Source: Caballeronia udeis
Lineage (GTDB): Bacteria; Pseudomonadota; Gammaproteobacteria; Burkholderiales; Burkholderiaceae
Assembly (NCBI RefSeq): GCF_001544555.2
Contig: NZ_FCOK02000002.1
Span: forward strand, 62,001-126,000
Reading direction: 5' to 3'
DNA: 64,000 bases
Positions 35,706-45,445 of this stretch are shown here, piece by piece. The stretch's first letter is position 1, and each line of letters starts with the position of its first letter. Below the pieces are notes generated by a model, which did not search any database, was not told the origin of the DNA, and worked only from the letters and a program-made list of their open reading frames with translations. The position numbers and the translations under genes are program-made.

Positions 35706-35771
35706 TTGCATGACGTATTCGTTTGTACTATAGGTAGTCGTCACCAGCTCAAAACACCCAATATTTTGTGG
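35706..35771 (+). promoter_or_regulatory. nrdB promoter with paired NrdR-like boxes
   Basis: TTGCAT (35706-35711) - 17 bp - TATAGG (35729-35734) looks like a sigma70 promoter. A weak NrdR-like box (35725-35740, about 10 of 16) overlaps the -10, and a stronger one (ACCCAATATTTTGTGG, 35756-35771, about 13 of 16) follows. Starts are again exactly 31 bp apart, mirroring the nrdA promoter. Confidence 0.65.
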
Positions 35772-36370
35772 TTTTGCCTTTGCGCCGGAAGCGTCGAGTG
35801 CTACACTTTCAACATGGAAACGAGACACGCCAACACATCCGTTTCCCGCAGCAAGACACGTGTAATCGCGAGCGCCGGGTGACGGTTTTCTGGAGTCGGG
35901 AAGCACTCGAAAAGCAGGTTGAAGCGGGTCGTCGAAGGGGGTGATCCGAAGGTTGGCTTGATCGGTTTTGAACGCGGTCATGCTCATCAATTACGAGAGA
36001 CCCGCGAGAGACTTGCGAGAGACACACCAGGTTTTCATCGAAGCAATCACGCAGCGAAAGTTGTTCGATCACACGCTTTAACTAGCACGCTGACTTCGCA
36101 CGCAAGACCGCACGCAAGACGATTCACAGCAGAGCCGGACGATGCAAGGCACACGCAAAAGCAACACTGAAAGAGCGTGAAGAAGCACTACGCAAGCACT
36201 GCATCGAACACGTTCAAAGAGACTTCGCATGAAGCTTCAAGCAGTGAGCTCAACGCAAAGTGTTGTATGCAAGTAGCAGCGTCAACACTAAAACAGGATT
36301 TTTATGAGCAAGCTCTTTTATCGCTCATGGAAAGATGGTACAAACCGATCTAAATTGATGGTGAGAATTT
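35741..36370 (+). other. Long nrdB leader region with short tandem repeats
   Basis: About 630 bp without a recognisable gene lie between the putative promoter and nrdB. It contains CGAGAGAC three times at an 11-bp period (35994, 36005, 36016) and CGCACGCAAGAC twice in tandem (36097-36120). The last 150 bp are A-rich and unlike coding DNA. An 83-codon frame (35919-36170) is His/Arg-rich and not convincing. It may be untranslated leader with regulatory structure. Confidence 0.5.
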
Positions 36371-37642
36371 ATGCTCAACTGGGATGACGAGACCACTGCG
36401 GTAACTCCCTCGAACGGTTCGCAACACAACACGTTGCGTAACCCGGCGGGTCAGGTTGCGGGTTTCAGCCAGGCATCGCGTGCAGCAGCTCCGAGCGCGA
36501 CGCAAGCCGTCGGTCATGGCGTTCTTCAAACGGCCCATCAAACGTCAGCGGCACAGAATATTTTTGCGAGCGACTTCGTTGCTCCCGCGGCACCGAGCGC
36601 CAGCGACATCGCGGCGGCAAGTGCGGCGCGCGTGAACGTGGCCGACAAGCGCATCATCAACGGCAAGACCGACGTGAATCAGTTGGTGCCGTTCAAGTAC
36701 AAGTGGGCGTGGGAAAAGTATCTGGCGGGTTGTGCGAACCACTGGATGCCGCAGGAAGTGAACATGTCGCGCGACATCGCGCTGTGGAAGGACCCGAACG
36801 GCCTCTCCGACGACGAACGCCGGATTGTGAAGCGCAACCTCGGTTTCTTCGTCACGGCCGACTCGCTGGCCGCGAACAACATCGTGCTCGGGACGTATCG
36901 CCACATCACGGCGCCCGAGTGCCGGCAGTTCCTGCTGCGCCAGGCGTTCGAGGAAGCGATCCACACGCACGCGTATCAGTACATCGTCGAATCGCTGGGT
37001 CTGGATGAGAGCGAAATCTTCAACGCGTATCACGAGGTCGACTCGATCCGCGCGAAGGACGAGTTCCTGATTCCGTTCATCAACACGCTGACCGATCCGG
37101 CCTTCACCACCGGGACGCTGGAAGCGGACCAGAAATTGCTGAAGTCGTTGATCGTGTTTGCTTGCGTGATGGAAGGGCTCTTCTTCTACGTCGGCTTTAC
37201 GCAGATCCTGGCGCTGGGTCGCCAGAACAAGATGACGGGTGCGGCGGAGCAGTATCAGTACATCCTGCGCGACGAGTCGATGCACTGCAACTTCGGCATC
37301 GACCTGATCAACCAGATCAAGCTGGAAGAGCCGCAACTGTGGACGCCGGAATTTCGCGCGGAGATCCGCGAGATCTTCCAGGAAGCCGTCGAACTGGAAT
37401 ACCGGTACGCAGAAGACACGATGCCGCGTGGCGTGCTCGGTCTGAATGCCTCCATGTTCAAGAGCTATTTGCGTTTCATCTGCAACCGTCGTTGCCAGCA
37501 GATCGGCCTCGACCCGCTGTTCCCGAACGAAGAAAATCCGTTCCCGTGGATGAGCGAGATGATCGACTTGAAGAAGGAACGGAACTTCTTCGAGACGCGA
37601 GTGATCGAGTATCAGACGGGCGGCGCGCTGACCTGGGAGTAA
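36371..37642 (+). CDS. nrdB: Class Ia ribonucleoside-diphosphate reductase, beta subunit
   Basis: Radical-bearing subunit of ribonucleotide reductase. The diiron-site helices are visible: a Glu/His set in [19 protein letters not shown], which also carries the radical Tyr, [20 protein letters not shown], and [16 protein letters not shown]. The N-terminal 100 residues are variable and low-complexity, giving 423 residues against about 376 in E. coli. Start at the ATG at 36371, with GGTGAG about six bases upstream. It has its own NrdR-type promoter rather than forming an operon with nrdA. Confidence 0.95.
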   Translation: MLNWDDETTAVTPSNGSQHNTLRNPAGQVAGFSQASRAAAPSATQAVGHGVLQTAHQTSAAQNIFASDFVAPAAPSASDIAAASAARVNVADKRIINGKTDVNQLVPFKYKWAWEKYLAGCANHWMPQEVNMSRDIALWKDPNGLSDDERRIVKRNLGFFVTADSLAANNIVLGTYRHITAPECRQFLLRQAFEEAIHTHAYQYIVESLGLDESEIFNAYHEVDSIRAKDEFLIPFINTLTDPAFTTGTLEADQKLLKSLIVFACVMEGLFFYVGFTQILALGRQNKMTGAAEQYQYILRDESMHCNFGIDLINQIKLEEPQLWTPEFRAEIREIFQEAVELEYRYAEDTMPRGVLGLNASMFKSYLRFICNRRCQQIGLDPLFPNEENPFPWMSEMIDLKKERNFFETRVIEYQTGGALTWE

Positions 37643-38176
37643 GCGAGTCAGCGAATCAACGTCAGCCAGCGGCAATGGACGCATTGCTGCCACGAATTAG
37701 ATGCAGACCGGGCGCCCACAGAGGGCGCCGAGTAGACGGGATGAATGCGGGATGAATGGCAAACCGGCGCCATTGCGTGCGATCACGATTGCGCGCGCGT
37801 CGGCCAACAGGTTTAGGAGAACGGTCGCCTGATGCAAAGTGCGCCTTGTGGCTTAACAGCCCAAAAAGATGACAGGCGTTTTGCGGACCCTTCAGTGGGA
37901 CGGGCAAACTTCCCCCCGAAATATGCCGTCGGCAGCGCCGACGGCCCGATCAAGCGATTGCCGGCACCCTCTTCAGGTGCTGACTTAATTTGGCGCGCTG
38001 TGCCTTGTGGCACCGCGCGCCTTGCCGTATTCATTAGCGTAAGCAAGCTCCATCAGCGTACGCCGATGAATAATCCGCTTCGCAGCGTGCGTCCTGAGAA
38101 GCCCACGCGGGAAGCGGGTTTTGACGAAGGGTGTTGTTTGAACTGACTCTCATCTTGAAACCTGAAGGAGAAAATG
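37643..38176. other. Intergenic region between nrdB and the H1-like gene
   Basis: No convincing gene in 534 bp. It contains a strong near-perfect hairpin (37992-38021) and a second inverted repeat around CCGTCGGCAGCGCCGACGG (near 37930-37948). Likely nrdB 3' end and promoter of the following gene. Confidence 0.5.
37992..38021. repeat. 13-bp hairpin with one mismatch
   Basis: GGCGCGCTGTGCC and GGCACCGCGCGCC pair around a TTGT tetraloop with a single mismatch. No T-tract follows. Confidence 0.65.
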
Positions 38177-38878
38177 ATGGCATTAGCCAAGAAATCCGTC
38201 GCAAAGAAAGCTGCAGCAAAACCGGCTGTCAAGAAAGTGGCCGCCAAGAAGGCAACGGTAGCGAAGAAGGCGCCGGCAGCTAAGAAAGTTGCAACCAAGA
38301 AAGTTGCTGCCAAGAAAGTCGCAGTGAAGAAGGTCGCGGCGAAGAAGGTTGCGGCCAAGAAGGCACCGGCGAAGAAAGTTGCTGCCAAGAAGGTTGCCGT
38401 GAAGAAGGTTGCAGCCAAGAAGGCTCCTGCGAAGAAGGCAGCGGCTAAGAAGGTTGCCGCCAAGAAGGCGCCTGCGAAGAAGGCTGCTGCTAAAAAGGCG
38501 CCTGCCAAGAAGGCTGCGGCCAAGAAGGCCCCCGCCAAAAAGGCTGCCGCCAAGAAGGCCGCTGCTAAAAAGGCGCCTGCTAAGAAGGCACCTGCCAAAA
38601 AGGCGGCCGCCAAGAAGGCTGCGCCCGCCAAGAAGGCTGCCCCTGCTGCGAAGAAGGCTGCTGTAGCTGCTCCGGCTGCGGCTCCTGCTCCCGCTGCAGC
38701 GCCTGCTCCGGTTGCCAAAAAGGCTCCGGCCAAGAAGGCTGCCGCTGCGAAGAAGACGGCTGCTGTAGCACCGGCAACGACGGCAACGACACCTGCAGCG
38801 CCGGCCCCGGCTGCAACGGTCAAGACGGCGTTGAATCCGGCCGCTGCATGGCCGTTCCCGACGGGCAGCCGTCCGTAA
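38177..38878 (+). CDS. Histone H1-like / AlgP-type lysine-alanine repeat protein
   Basis: Highly basic nucleoid-type protein of about 233 residues made almost wholly of [16 protein letters not shown] repeats, with a Pro/Ala-rich spacer near residues 160-180 and a non-repetitive end ([16 protein letters not shown]). Of two adjacent ATGs I chose 38177 because AAGGAG lies about six bases upstream. Such C-terminal-H1-like proteins bind DNA non-specifically and are common in Burkholderia and Bordetella (BpH1-type). The repeat tract at DNA level (units of gccaagaag) is prone to length change. Monocistronic with its own terminator. Confidence 0.85.
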   Translation: MALAKKSVAKKAAAKPAVKKVAAKKATVAKKAPAAKKVATKKVAAKKVAVKKVAAKKVAAKKAPAKKVAAKKVAVKKVAAKKAPAKKAAAKKVAAKKAPAKKAAAKKAPAKKAAAKKAPAKKAAAKKAAAKKAPAKKAPAKKAAAKKAAPAKKAAPAAKKAAVAAPAAAPAPAAAPAPVAKKAPAKKAAAAKKTAAVAPATTATTPAAPAPAATVKTALNPAAAWPFPTGSRP

Positions 38879-38947
38879 GCGCAGGTTGTAACGCAGTACT
38901 TCGACACACGCGATGTGTCTTGTGACCGTGTATTGCTACGCGGTCCA

Positions 38948-38983
38948 AACCCGCTCCCGGTGATTGCCGGCAGCGGGTTTTTT
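38948..38983 (+). terminator. Terminator of the H1-like gene
   Basis: AACCCGCT-CCCGG / CCGGC-AGCGGGTT stem followed by TTTTTT, 70 bp after the stop. Confidence 0.88.
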
Positions 38984-39030
38984 ATCGGCTGTCACTTGTG
39001 GTGGAGTAGGGGGGCGCCTGTGAGCAGACG

Positions 39031-39068
39031 AAAAAAAGCGCATGGACCCGAAGGCACATGCGCTTTTC
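39031..39068 (-). terminator. Terminator of the glycine-zipper lipoprotein gene
   Basis: AGCGCATG / CATGCGCT arms with a seven-base U-tract on the minus strand, 50 bp beyond the gene; partly usable in the other direction. Confidence 0.8.
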
Positions 39069-39117
39069 TCCTGCCCCGGCAAGATCGATTCGATCAGGCC
39101 GGCACGTTCTTCATCCG

Positions 39118-39594
39118 CTAGTGCGTCACTCGCGTCACACCGCCGCTCGATAACAACCGAACGCGCTCGCCGGCCTGGAACACCTCGCCGGTTGCGGTTT
39201 GCGTGATGGCGCGCATGTCGCCGTTATCCAGGCGCACGGTGATCTCCAGTCCGTTCTGCGTCGCGACGCCGTTCTCGACAGCATTGCCTGCCACCGCACC
39301 CGCGATCCCGCCGATGATCCCCGTCACGATCGAGCCACGCCCGCCGCCGAGCGCGCTGCCTGCAACTGCTCCCAGTGCCCCACCGCCGATAGCGCCAAGC
39401 CCGCTAGGCTGGCCGTTGTTCGTGCTGATCTTCACGCCGCGCACGCTGTCGACGGTACCCATGCGGACCGTTTCTTCGCGCTGGGCCTGTGACGCGGTGT
39501 AGACATCGGGCGAACTGCTGTTATAGGCACATCCCGTTACGATGACTGAGCTAAAAAGCGCTGCTGCCAGCGCCATACGACTTGTTAACTTCAT
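39118..39594 (-). CDS. Glycine-zipper outer-membrane lipoprotein (SlyB/Pcp-like)
   Basis: A 158-residue lipoprotein: signal peptide with lipobox VTGC (Cys near residue 22), an N-terminal linker, a glycine-zipper 2TM segment (GALGAVAGSALGGGRGSIVT, then GIIGGIAGAVAGNAVE) and a C-terminal beta domain (ITVRLDNGDMRAITQ). This order matches SlyB/Pcp-type lipoproteins that stabilise the outer membrane. Monocistronic with its own terminator. Gene name not assigned because several paralogues exist in this group. Confidence 0.85.
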   Translation of the reverse strand: MKLTSRMALAAALFSSVIVTGCAYNSSSPDVYTASQAQREETVRMGTVDSVRGVKISTNNGQPSGLGAIGGGALGAVAGSALGGGRGSIVTGIIGGIAGAVAGNAVENGVATQNGLEITVRLDNGDMRAITQTATGEVFQAGERVRLLSSGGVTRVTH

Positions 39595-39613
39595 TTTTTA
39601 CTCCACAAAATTA

Positions 39614-39650
39614 CGGCAGGCTGTTGCTCGAAAAAGCCAACAGCCTGCCG
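39614..39650. terminator. 13-bp hairpin between the lipoprotein and PfkB kinase genes
   Basis: CGGCAGGCTGTTG and its complement around an 11-base loop. It lies 80 bp beyond the leftward kinase gene; only a short TAATTTT follows on that strand. Confidence 0.6.
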
Positions 39651-39730
39651 CTACACGTCATTGCTTAAGCGTTTCCCAAAGCCGCTTCAATGACTCATTT
39701 CGACCTTCCTCGCTGCATCGCTCAATATCC

Positions 39731-40666
39731 TTAGAGCGCCGAACCAAACGCCTGCTCGAACCGTTCGCCGATCTCGGCGCGCGTAGGCGCATACGTCTGC
39801 GGCCCCTGATGTTCGATTTTCAGCGCACCCATCAGGCTGGCGAGACGGCCTGTTTTTGCCCAGCCCAGCTTGTTCTCGATGCCATATAGCAAGCCACCGC
39901 GGAACGCGTCGCCGCAACCGGTCGGATCGACGACCTTCTGCGCCTTCACGGCCGGAATTTCTTCAATACCGTCAGCGTGCAGGATCTGCGCGCCATGTTC
40001 GCCGCGCGTAATCACGAGTGCTTCCACGCGGCTCAGCATTTCGTCGATCGACCAGCCGGTCTTGTTGCTCAACAATTTTGCCTCGTAGTCGTTGACTGCC
40101 ACGTATGTAGCAAGTTCAATCATGCGACGAAGTTGCACACCTTCGAGAATCGGCAGGCCCTGGCCCGGATCGAAGACGAACGGCACGCCCGCCGCCGCCA
40201 GTTCCTCGACGTGCTGGCGCATGCCGTCGGCGCCGTCCGGCGCCACGATACCCAGGGTGACGCCCTTGGTTTCGCCGGCGTGGTTCAGGTGCGAATCCAT
40301 CATTGCGCCGGGGTGGAACGCGGTGATCTGGTTGTTCCCGAGATCGGTGGTGATGAAGCATTGGGCCGAGTGCTGGTCGGGCAGCACGCGCACATACTCT
40401 GTCGACAAACCCAGCGCATCGAAGCGATCGAGATAAAGCTGGGCGTCGGCCTGGCCGAGGGTCGCCATGATCTTTGCGTCGCCGCCGAGCAGGTTCAGCG
40501 CGTAGGCAATGTTGCCCGCGCAGCCGCCGAAGTTGCGCCGCATCGTGGGGACGAGGAAGCTGATGTTCAGCTGGTGCACCTGGTCCGGCAGGATGTGGTC
40601 GCCGAAGCGGCCCTGGAACGTCATGATGTTGTCGTAGGCGAGCGAGCCGCAGATGAGCGTAGACAC
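39731..40666 (-). CDS. PfkB-family carbohydrate/nucleoside kinase
   Basis: A 311-residue ribokinase-fold enzyme. The start is the GTG at 40666 (STLICGSLAYDNIM), with AGGGA about eight bases upstream; the open frame further upstream is not coding. It has the N-terminal GGCAGNIAYALNLLGG substrate motif and the C-terminal VDPTGCGDAFRGGLLYGIE motif with the catalytic Asp. Sequence flavour is closest to adenosine-kinase-like members annotated in beta-proteobacteria, but substrate cannot be decided. Neighbours give no pathway clue. Confidence 0.85.
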   Translation of the reverse strand: MSTLICGSLAYDNIMTFQGRFGDHILPDQVHQLNISFLVPTMRRNFGGCAGNIAYALNLLGGDAKIMATLGQADAQLYLDRFDALGLSTEYVRVLPDQHSAQCFITTDLGNNQITAFHPGAMMDSHLNHAGETKGVTLGIVAPDGADGMRQHVEELAAAGVPFVFDPGQGLPILEGVQLRRMIELATYVAVNDYEAKLLSNKTGWSIDEMLSRVEALVITRGEHGAQILHADGIEEIPAVKAQKVVDPTGCGDAFRGGLLYGIENKLGWAKTGRLASLMGALKIEHQGPQTYAPTRAEIGERFEQAFGSAL

Positions 40667-40962
40667 TGGCGAAATCCCTGAAAGTGAATCGATGAAAGCA
40701 GTCGATAAAAGTGCGCGCAGGTTTGAATTCCTGAGCACATGCATGCCCGCATGAAACGCTGCGCATTCGTCACGCGGCGGCTGTTCCACCTCGTCACGGA
40801 TGCGCATGTCGCGTACGGTCTTGCGGGTCGAAGCCGCTACGGTTGACTGAATAACCGTCCCGGCTTCAGGTGTGCGTCCGGTGCGGCGAGCAGTGGATCG
40901 GGATGCGGCTCGCCGCCGGTCAGAGGCAGCAGGCCGCAACCGGCCTGTGCTCTTCGATGCGC

Positions 40963-41463
40963 TTACTTCAACGCGGCCAGCGCTGCGTCGTAGTTCGGCT
41001 CGTTCTTGATTTCCGGAACGAGTTCCGAGTACAGCACCTTGTCGTTTTCATCGATCACCACCACTGCGCGCGCGGTGAGGCCCGTCAGCGGTCCGGTCGT
41101 GACATCGACGCCATAGGCCTTCGCGAAGTCATGGCCGCGGAACGTCGATGCCGTCACCACGTTCTCGATGCCTTCCGTCGTGCAGAAGCGCGTTGCCGCG
41201 AAGGGCAGGTCGCCCGACACAACCACGACCACGGTGTTGTCGAGTCCGGCTGCAGCAACGTTGAACTTGCGCGTGGAGGTGGCGCACGTCGGCGTGTCGA
41301 GGCTCGGCACGATGTTCAGCACCTTGCGCTTGCCGGCGAAGCTCGCCAGCGTCAGGTTGCCGAGATCCTTGCCGACCAGGGTGAAATCGGCTGCTTTTGC
41401 ACCGGCTGCCGGGAACGTGCCTGCCACGTCGATCGGGTTGCCGCCGAGGGTAACTTGGCTCAT
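40963..41463 (-). CDS. tpx: Thiol peroxidase Tpx
   Basis: Thioredoxin-dependent peroxidase of the atypical 2-Cys peroxiredoxin type. The peroxidatic Cys lies in [16 protein letters not shown] and the resolving Cys in RFCTTEG; the typical [18 protein letters not shown] start is present. Length 166 is standard. The 296-bp gap to the kinase gene holds no recognisable gene. Monocistronic, leftward. Confidence 0.95.
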   Translation of the reverse strand: MSQVTLGGNPIDVAGTFPAAGAKAADFTLVGKDLGNLTLASFAGKRKVLNIVPSLDTPTCATSTRKFNVAAAGLDNTVVVVVSGDLPFAATRFCTTEGIENVVTASTFRGHDFAKAYGVDVTTGPLTGLTARAVVVIDENDKVLYSELVPEIKNEPNYDAALAALK

Positions 41464-41623
41464 GTCTACTCCAGAAAGTGTCTGCTGTTCAGGGAATGCG
41501 CGCGTCGCTTGGCCGGGGACGGACAGGTGACACGCGCGGAAAACGACGACCGGCTAATTACAGGAACACGCAGAAAAACGCGTAGAAAACGGTTAAGCGT
41601 AAAAGCGCAGAAGCACGCGCGTG

Positions 41624-42907
41624 TCAGGGATAAAAGATCTGCACGCGATAATTCGCCGCGACCGCGTCGCCGGTATCGAGCCGAACGATGACTGGCTGCG
41701 TACTGCGCGCGGGCAGGCCTGCACCGATCACCGTGCCTGGACGCGCGTAGTCTTGCGGCCACAGGACACGCCGGATCGCGACGTTATTCTTGTCGTCGAG
41801 GAGGGTGAGCTCCAGCGCCGGATACGCGATCGCCACGTCGAAGCGATTGCGCAGCGAGAGTTTCAGTTCAAGCTTGTGCGAGCCGTCCACCTGGCGCAGA
41901 CCGGAGTTCTCGATCTGCAAGCCGTCGATATCCCGCGGCGGCGCCACTACGCAGCCAAGCTGTTCGCAGGCTTGCGCGAACAGCGGTTGCGAGGCGGGCC
42001 AGTAGACCATCACGGTCTCCCGTTCCCACCAGGCGGCCTGCGCGATCAGCGTGATCAGCAGCATGAGCGCAATCAGCGAGCCGATGATTTTCCACACCAC
42101 TCCCGACCGGGCCGGCGCGCGCGTTTCACGGATAACCGGGAACGGCTCAGCAGCGGGTTCGGACGATGCAGCCGCACTGCCGAAATGCGGCTCGGCGGGG
42201 TCTGCTGCCCACGGCGCGGCGGGTTCGGAACGGGGGGCTGTATCAGTGGGGCGGCGGGGCGTGGGCGTTTCCGGCTCCGGCCGCGGTGCGCTCCGGCCGA
42301 CGAACGGCTCAGTGCGCGACTCGTTGAGCGCTTCGTTTTCAGTGCGGCCAATGAAGGGGTCGGTACGGGACTCCTTCAGCAAATCGCCTTCCGTACGCCG
42401 CACGAAAGGATCGACGCGTTTGGGGGGATCGGCGGGTGCTTTCGCCTGTGCTTCGGCTTCAGGGCGATTAACCGCTTGCCACGGAGATCCAGCGCGTCCT
42501 TCGCCCGGAAATTCACTCTCTGCGCGCGTGCGCGACAGCGCTTCGGCAGCAGCGAGTCCCGCGAGCGGTTCCTCGCCGGCCGACGGAGTTTGCGCCGCTT
42601 CGGTTTGAGGCGCGAGGGCGGTATTGGAGGCGAACGGGGGCAGCGGAATGCCCAGCGCGTCACGCTTGCCGCTCGCGACCTCGGCGCTCGACTTCTCCGC
42701 CCAGGGGCTCGCCGGGTCCGCGCCGTAATTCGGTGCGGTTGCGGCCAGCGCGGTCATGACGATTTCGTCGCGGTCGAATTGATAATGCGCGGCGTCGAAG
42801 ATTTCCTGGCAATGGCCGCAACGCACGCGGCCGTCATGCGGCGCGAGTAGATGCGGGTCCAGACGGAACACCGTTTCGCAGTGGGGACAGCGGGTTGCCA
42901 GCGCCAT
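41624..42907 (-). CDS. MJ0042 zinc-ribbon / DUF3426 membrane protein
   Basis: A 427-residue protein with an N-terminal zinc ribbon (TRCPHCETVFRLDPHLL, then VRCGHCQEIFDA; two CxxC pairs). A long low-complexity Pro/Glu/Arg-rich stretch (about 60-260) follows, then one membrane helix (KIIGSLIALMLLITLIAQAA) and a C-terminal DUF3426 domain (LELKLSLRNRFDVAIAYPAL). It is usually found just downstream of prmA and accC-accB in beta-proteobacteria, as here. Function unknown; a link between cytoplasmic metal-ribbon and periplasmic domain is implied. Confidence 0.85.
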   Translation of the reverse strand: MALATRCPHCETVFRLDPHLLAPHDGRVRCGHCQEIFDAAHYQFDRDEIVMTALAATAPNYGADPASPWAEKSSAEVASGKRDALGIPLPPFASNTALAPQTEAAQTPSAGEEPLAGLAAAEALSRTRAESEFPGEGRAGSPWQAVNRPEAEAQAKAPADPPKRVDPFVRRTEGDLLKESRTDPFIGRTENEALNESRTEPFVGRSAPRPEPETPTPRRPTDTAPRSEPAAPWAADPAEPHFGSAAASSEPAAEPFPVIRETRAPARSGVVWKIIGSLIALMLLITLIAQAAWWERETVMVYWPASQPLFAQACEQLGCVVAPPRDIDGLQIENSGLRQVDGSHKLELKLSLRNRFDVAIAYPALELTLLDDKNNVAIRRVLWPQDYARPGTVIGAGLPARSTQPVIVRLDTGDAVAANYRVQIFYP

Positions 42908-42952
42908 ATGTAGCCGAAGGCCAGAGGCCGGTAGATGGACGATGGCGCTATT

Positions 42953-43855
42953 CTAAAGGCTTTCGCGGCGGGTACCCGCAAGACACACCCAGCCTTCGTG
43001 TTCACGCCATACGCTGATGTCGATCCAACGCGCATAGACCGCCGCCACTTCGTCCGCCTGGCGAGCCAGAATGCCCGACAACGCAATGCTTCCGCCCGGT
43101 TTTACGCGCGCCGCAAGCATTGATGCCATCAGCTTCAGCGGGTTCGACAGAATGTTCGCCACCACGATGTCGAACTGCCCTTCGGGGAGGTCGGCGGGCA
43201 GGCCGTAGGTGACTTCGGCGCGATTGCGCTCGCTATTTTGACGCGCGGATTCCACGGCTTGCGGGTCGATATCGATACCAATCACTGGGTTCGCACCACA
43301 TTTCTTCGCCAGGATCGCGAGGATGCCGGAGCCGCAACCGTAATCGAGCACGGATTGGTCTTGCTCGACCGATTGCTCGAGCCATTCCATGCACAGCCGC
43401 GTGGTCGGATGGCTGCCGGTGCCGAACGCGAGACCTGGATCGAGTTCGAGCACGAGCGCATCGGGATCGGGCGCTGCGTGCCACGACGGCACGACCCAGA
43501 TCCGCTTGCCGATAGGAATGGGATCGAACTGGGATTGCGTGAGGCGCACCCAGTCCTGATCTTCCACATTGCGCAGCGTGAACGCCGGCGTGTCCTTCAA
43601 GCCGATTTCATTCGCCGCCGCCGCGAGCAGCACGGCGGGATCGGCGTCATTCGCCAGAAGCGCGACCACGCGCGAGCGGTTCCACGCCTTCTGGTCCGGC
43701 GTGAGGCCGGGCTCGCCGAATAGCGGCTGCTCGTCGGGGGTATCGGCGTCGGCATCTTCCACCGATACCGACAGCGCGCCCAACTCCAGCAGCGCATCCG
43801 ACAACGCTTCCGCGTGTTGCCGGTCCAGCTCGGCGATCAATTCCCGGTAGCTCAT
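42953..43855 (-). CDS. prmA: Ribosomal protein L11 methyltransferase
   Basis: SAM-dependent enzyme that methylates L11 at several lysines. The N-terminal substrate-recognition domain begins [18 protein letters not shown]; the catalytic domain contains [31 protein letters not shown] (SAM motif I), [11 protein letters not shown] and [11 protein letters not shown] (NPPY-like motif). Length 300 is normal. It lies 21 bp after accC on the same strand, the conserved order in this group. Confidence 0.95.
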   Translation of the reverse strand: MSYRELIAELDRQHAEALSDALLELGALSVSVEDADADTPDEQPLFGEPGLTPDQKAWNRSRVVALLANDADPAVLLAAAANEIGLKDTPAFTLRNVEDQDWVRLTQSQFDPIPIGKRIWVVPSWHAAPDPDALVLELDPGLAFGTGSHPTTRLCMEWLEQSVEQDQSVLDYGCGSGILAILAKKCGANPVIGIDIDPQAVESARQNSERNRAEVTYGLPADLPEGQFDIVVANILSNPLKLMASMLAARVKPGGSIALSGILARQADEVAAVYARWIDISVWREHEGWVCLAGTRRESL

Positions 43856-43876
43856 CTTGAAGCCTTGCTTGTTGCG

Positions 43877-45259
43877 TTATTGCGCCGCGTCTTCTGCCGC
43901 GACGGCAGCTGCCGCCTTGCGCGCAGCGAGCTTGTTTTCGAGATAGTGAATGCTCGTGCCGCCTTCGACGAACTTCGCATCGATCATCATCTCGCGATGC
44001 AGCGGGATGTTGGTCGAGATGCCTTCCACGACCATTTCCGACAACGCAATACGCATGCGGTTGATCGCCTGCTCGCGAGTCGCGCCGTATGAGATCAGCT
44101 TGCCGATCATCGAGTCGTAGTTCGGCGGCACGAAATAGCCGTTGTACGCATGCGAGTCCACACGAATTCCCGGGCCACCCGGCGAATGCCATGACGTGAG
44201 ACGTCCCGGCGACGGCGTGAACTTGAACGGATCTTCCGCGTTGATCCGGCATTCGATCGCGTGACCGCGAAACACAATGTCCTTCTGGCGGAATGCGAGT
44301 TTTTCGCCGGCTGCAATACGAATCTGTTCCTGCACGATATCGACGCCGGTAATCAGCTCCGTCACAGGATGCTCGACCTGCACGCGCGTGTTCATTTCGA
44401 TGAAATAGAACTCGTTGTTCTCGTACAGGAATTCGAATGTCCCCGCGCCGAGATAACCCATCTTCTTGCAGGCGTCGGCGCAACGATCCCCAATCCGGTC
44501 GATCAACCGGCGCGCAATACCCGGCGCCGGCGCTTCTTCAATCACCTTCTGGTGACGGCGCTGCGTGGAGCAATCGCGTTCACCGAGCCAGATCGCATTG
44601 CGGAACGAATCGGCGAGAATCTGGATTTCGATGTGCCGCGGGTTCTCCAGGAATTTTTCCATGTAGACCTGCGGATTGCCGAACGCGCGGCCGGCTTCTT
44701 CGCGGGTCATGTTCACCGCGTTCACCAGCGCCGCTTCGGTGTGCACCACGCGCATGCCGCGACCGCCGCCGCCGCCTGCTGCCTTGATGATTACCGGGTA
44801 ACCGATCGTGCGGGCAATCTTCACGATTTCCTTCGGATCGTCGGGCAATGCGCCTTCCGAACCTGGGACGCACGGCACGCCCGTCTTGATCATCGTTTGC
44901 TTGGCGGAGACTTTGTCGCCCATCAGGCGGATGGTTTCCGGTCGCGGTCCGATGAACGTGAAGCCGGATTGCTCGACGCGCTCCGCAAAATCCGCGTTCT
45001 CCGACAAGAAACCGTAGCCGGGGTGGATCGCCTCGGCGTCGGTGACTTCGGCCGCGCTGATCAGCGCCGGCATGTTGAGGTAGCTGAGGTTGGACGGAGC
45101 CGGTCCGATACACACGGCTTCATCGGCCAACTTCACGTACTTGGCTTCCTTATCGGCTTCCGAGTAGACAATAACCGTCTTGACGCCTAGTTCGCGGCAC
45201 GCGCGCTGGATTCGAAGCGCAATTTCACCACGGTTCGCAATGAGGATTTTTTCAAACAT
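43877..45259 (-). CDS. accC: Acetyl-CoA carboxylase, biotin carboxylase subunit
   Basis: Carboxylates biotin on AccB, first step of fatty acid synthesis. The start at 45259 ([17 protein letters not shown]) is the usual one. Visible are the ATP-grasp glycine loop ([13 protein letters not shown]), [32 protein letters not shown] with catalytic residues and the C-terminal cap. At 460 residues it is slightly longer than E. coli AccC because of an Ala-rich tail. It follows accB by 186 bp. Confidence 0.97.
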   Translation of the reverse strand: MFEKILIANRGEIALRIQRACRELGVKTVIVYSEADKEAKYVKLADEAVCIGPAPSNLSYLNMPALISAAEVTDAEAIHPGYGFLSENADFAERVEQSGFTFIGPRPETIRLMGDKVSAKQTMIKTGVPCVPGSEGALPDDPKEIVKIARTIGYPVIIKAAGGGGGRGMRVVHTEAALVNAVNMTREEAGRAFGNPQVYMEKFLENPRHIEIQILADSFRNAIWLGERDCSTQRRHQKVIEEAPAPGIARRLIDRIGDRCADACKKMGYLGAGTFEFLYENNEFYFIEMNTRVQVEHPVTELITGVDIVQEQIRIAAGEKLAFRQKDIVFRGHAIECRINAEDPFKFTPSPGRLTSWHSPGGPGIRVDSHAYNGYFVPPNYDSMIGKLISYGATREQAINRMRIALSEMVVEGISTNIPLHREMMIDAKFVEGGTSIHYLENKLAARKAAAAVAAEDAAQ

Positions 45260-45445
45260 AGCAAGGTTTCGACTCATCGATGGAACGCCGGGACAGCTTT
45301 CCGTGGCGTTCCTGGGAGATCGGCAGCGCGTCTCGCCGGTTAGTCTGGCTAATCAGGCGAGCGCCCGGGTGCTGCGGCCGCCGGCTGGGCGCATGGGAAC
45401 TGAATACGCTTTCGTCCGGTGGCATCGCGGGAAATCAATCGCCGA

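Noticed and set aside
30192..36370. Adenosylcobalamin riboswitch in the long nrd leaders
   Set aside because: No B12-box-like or conserved core pattern recognised, and the enzyme is the iron-dependent class Ia type.
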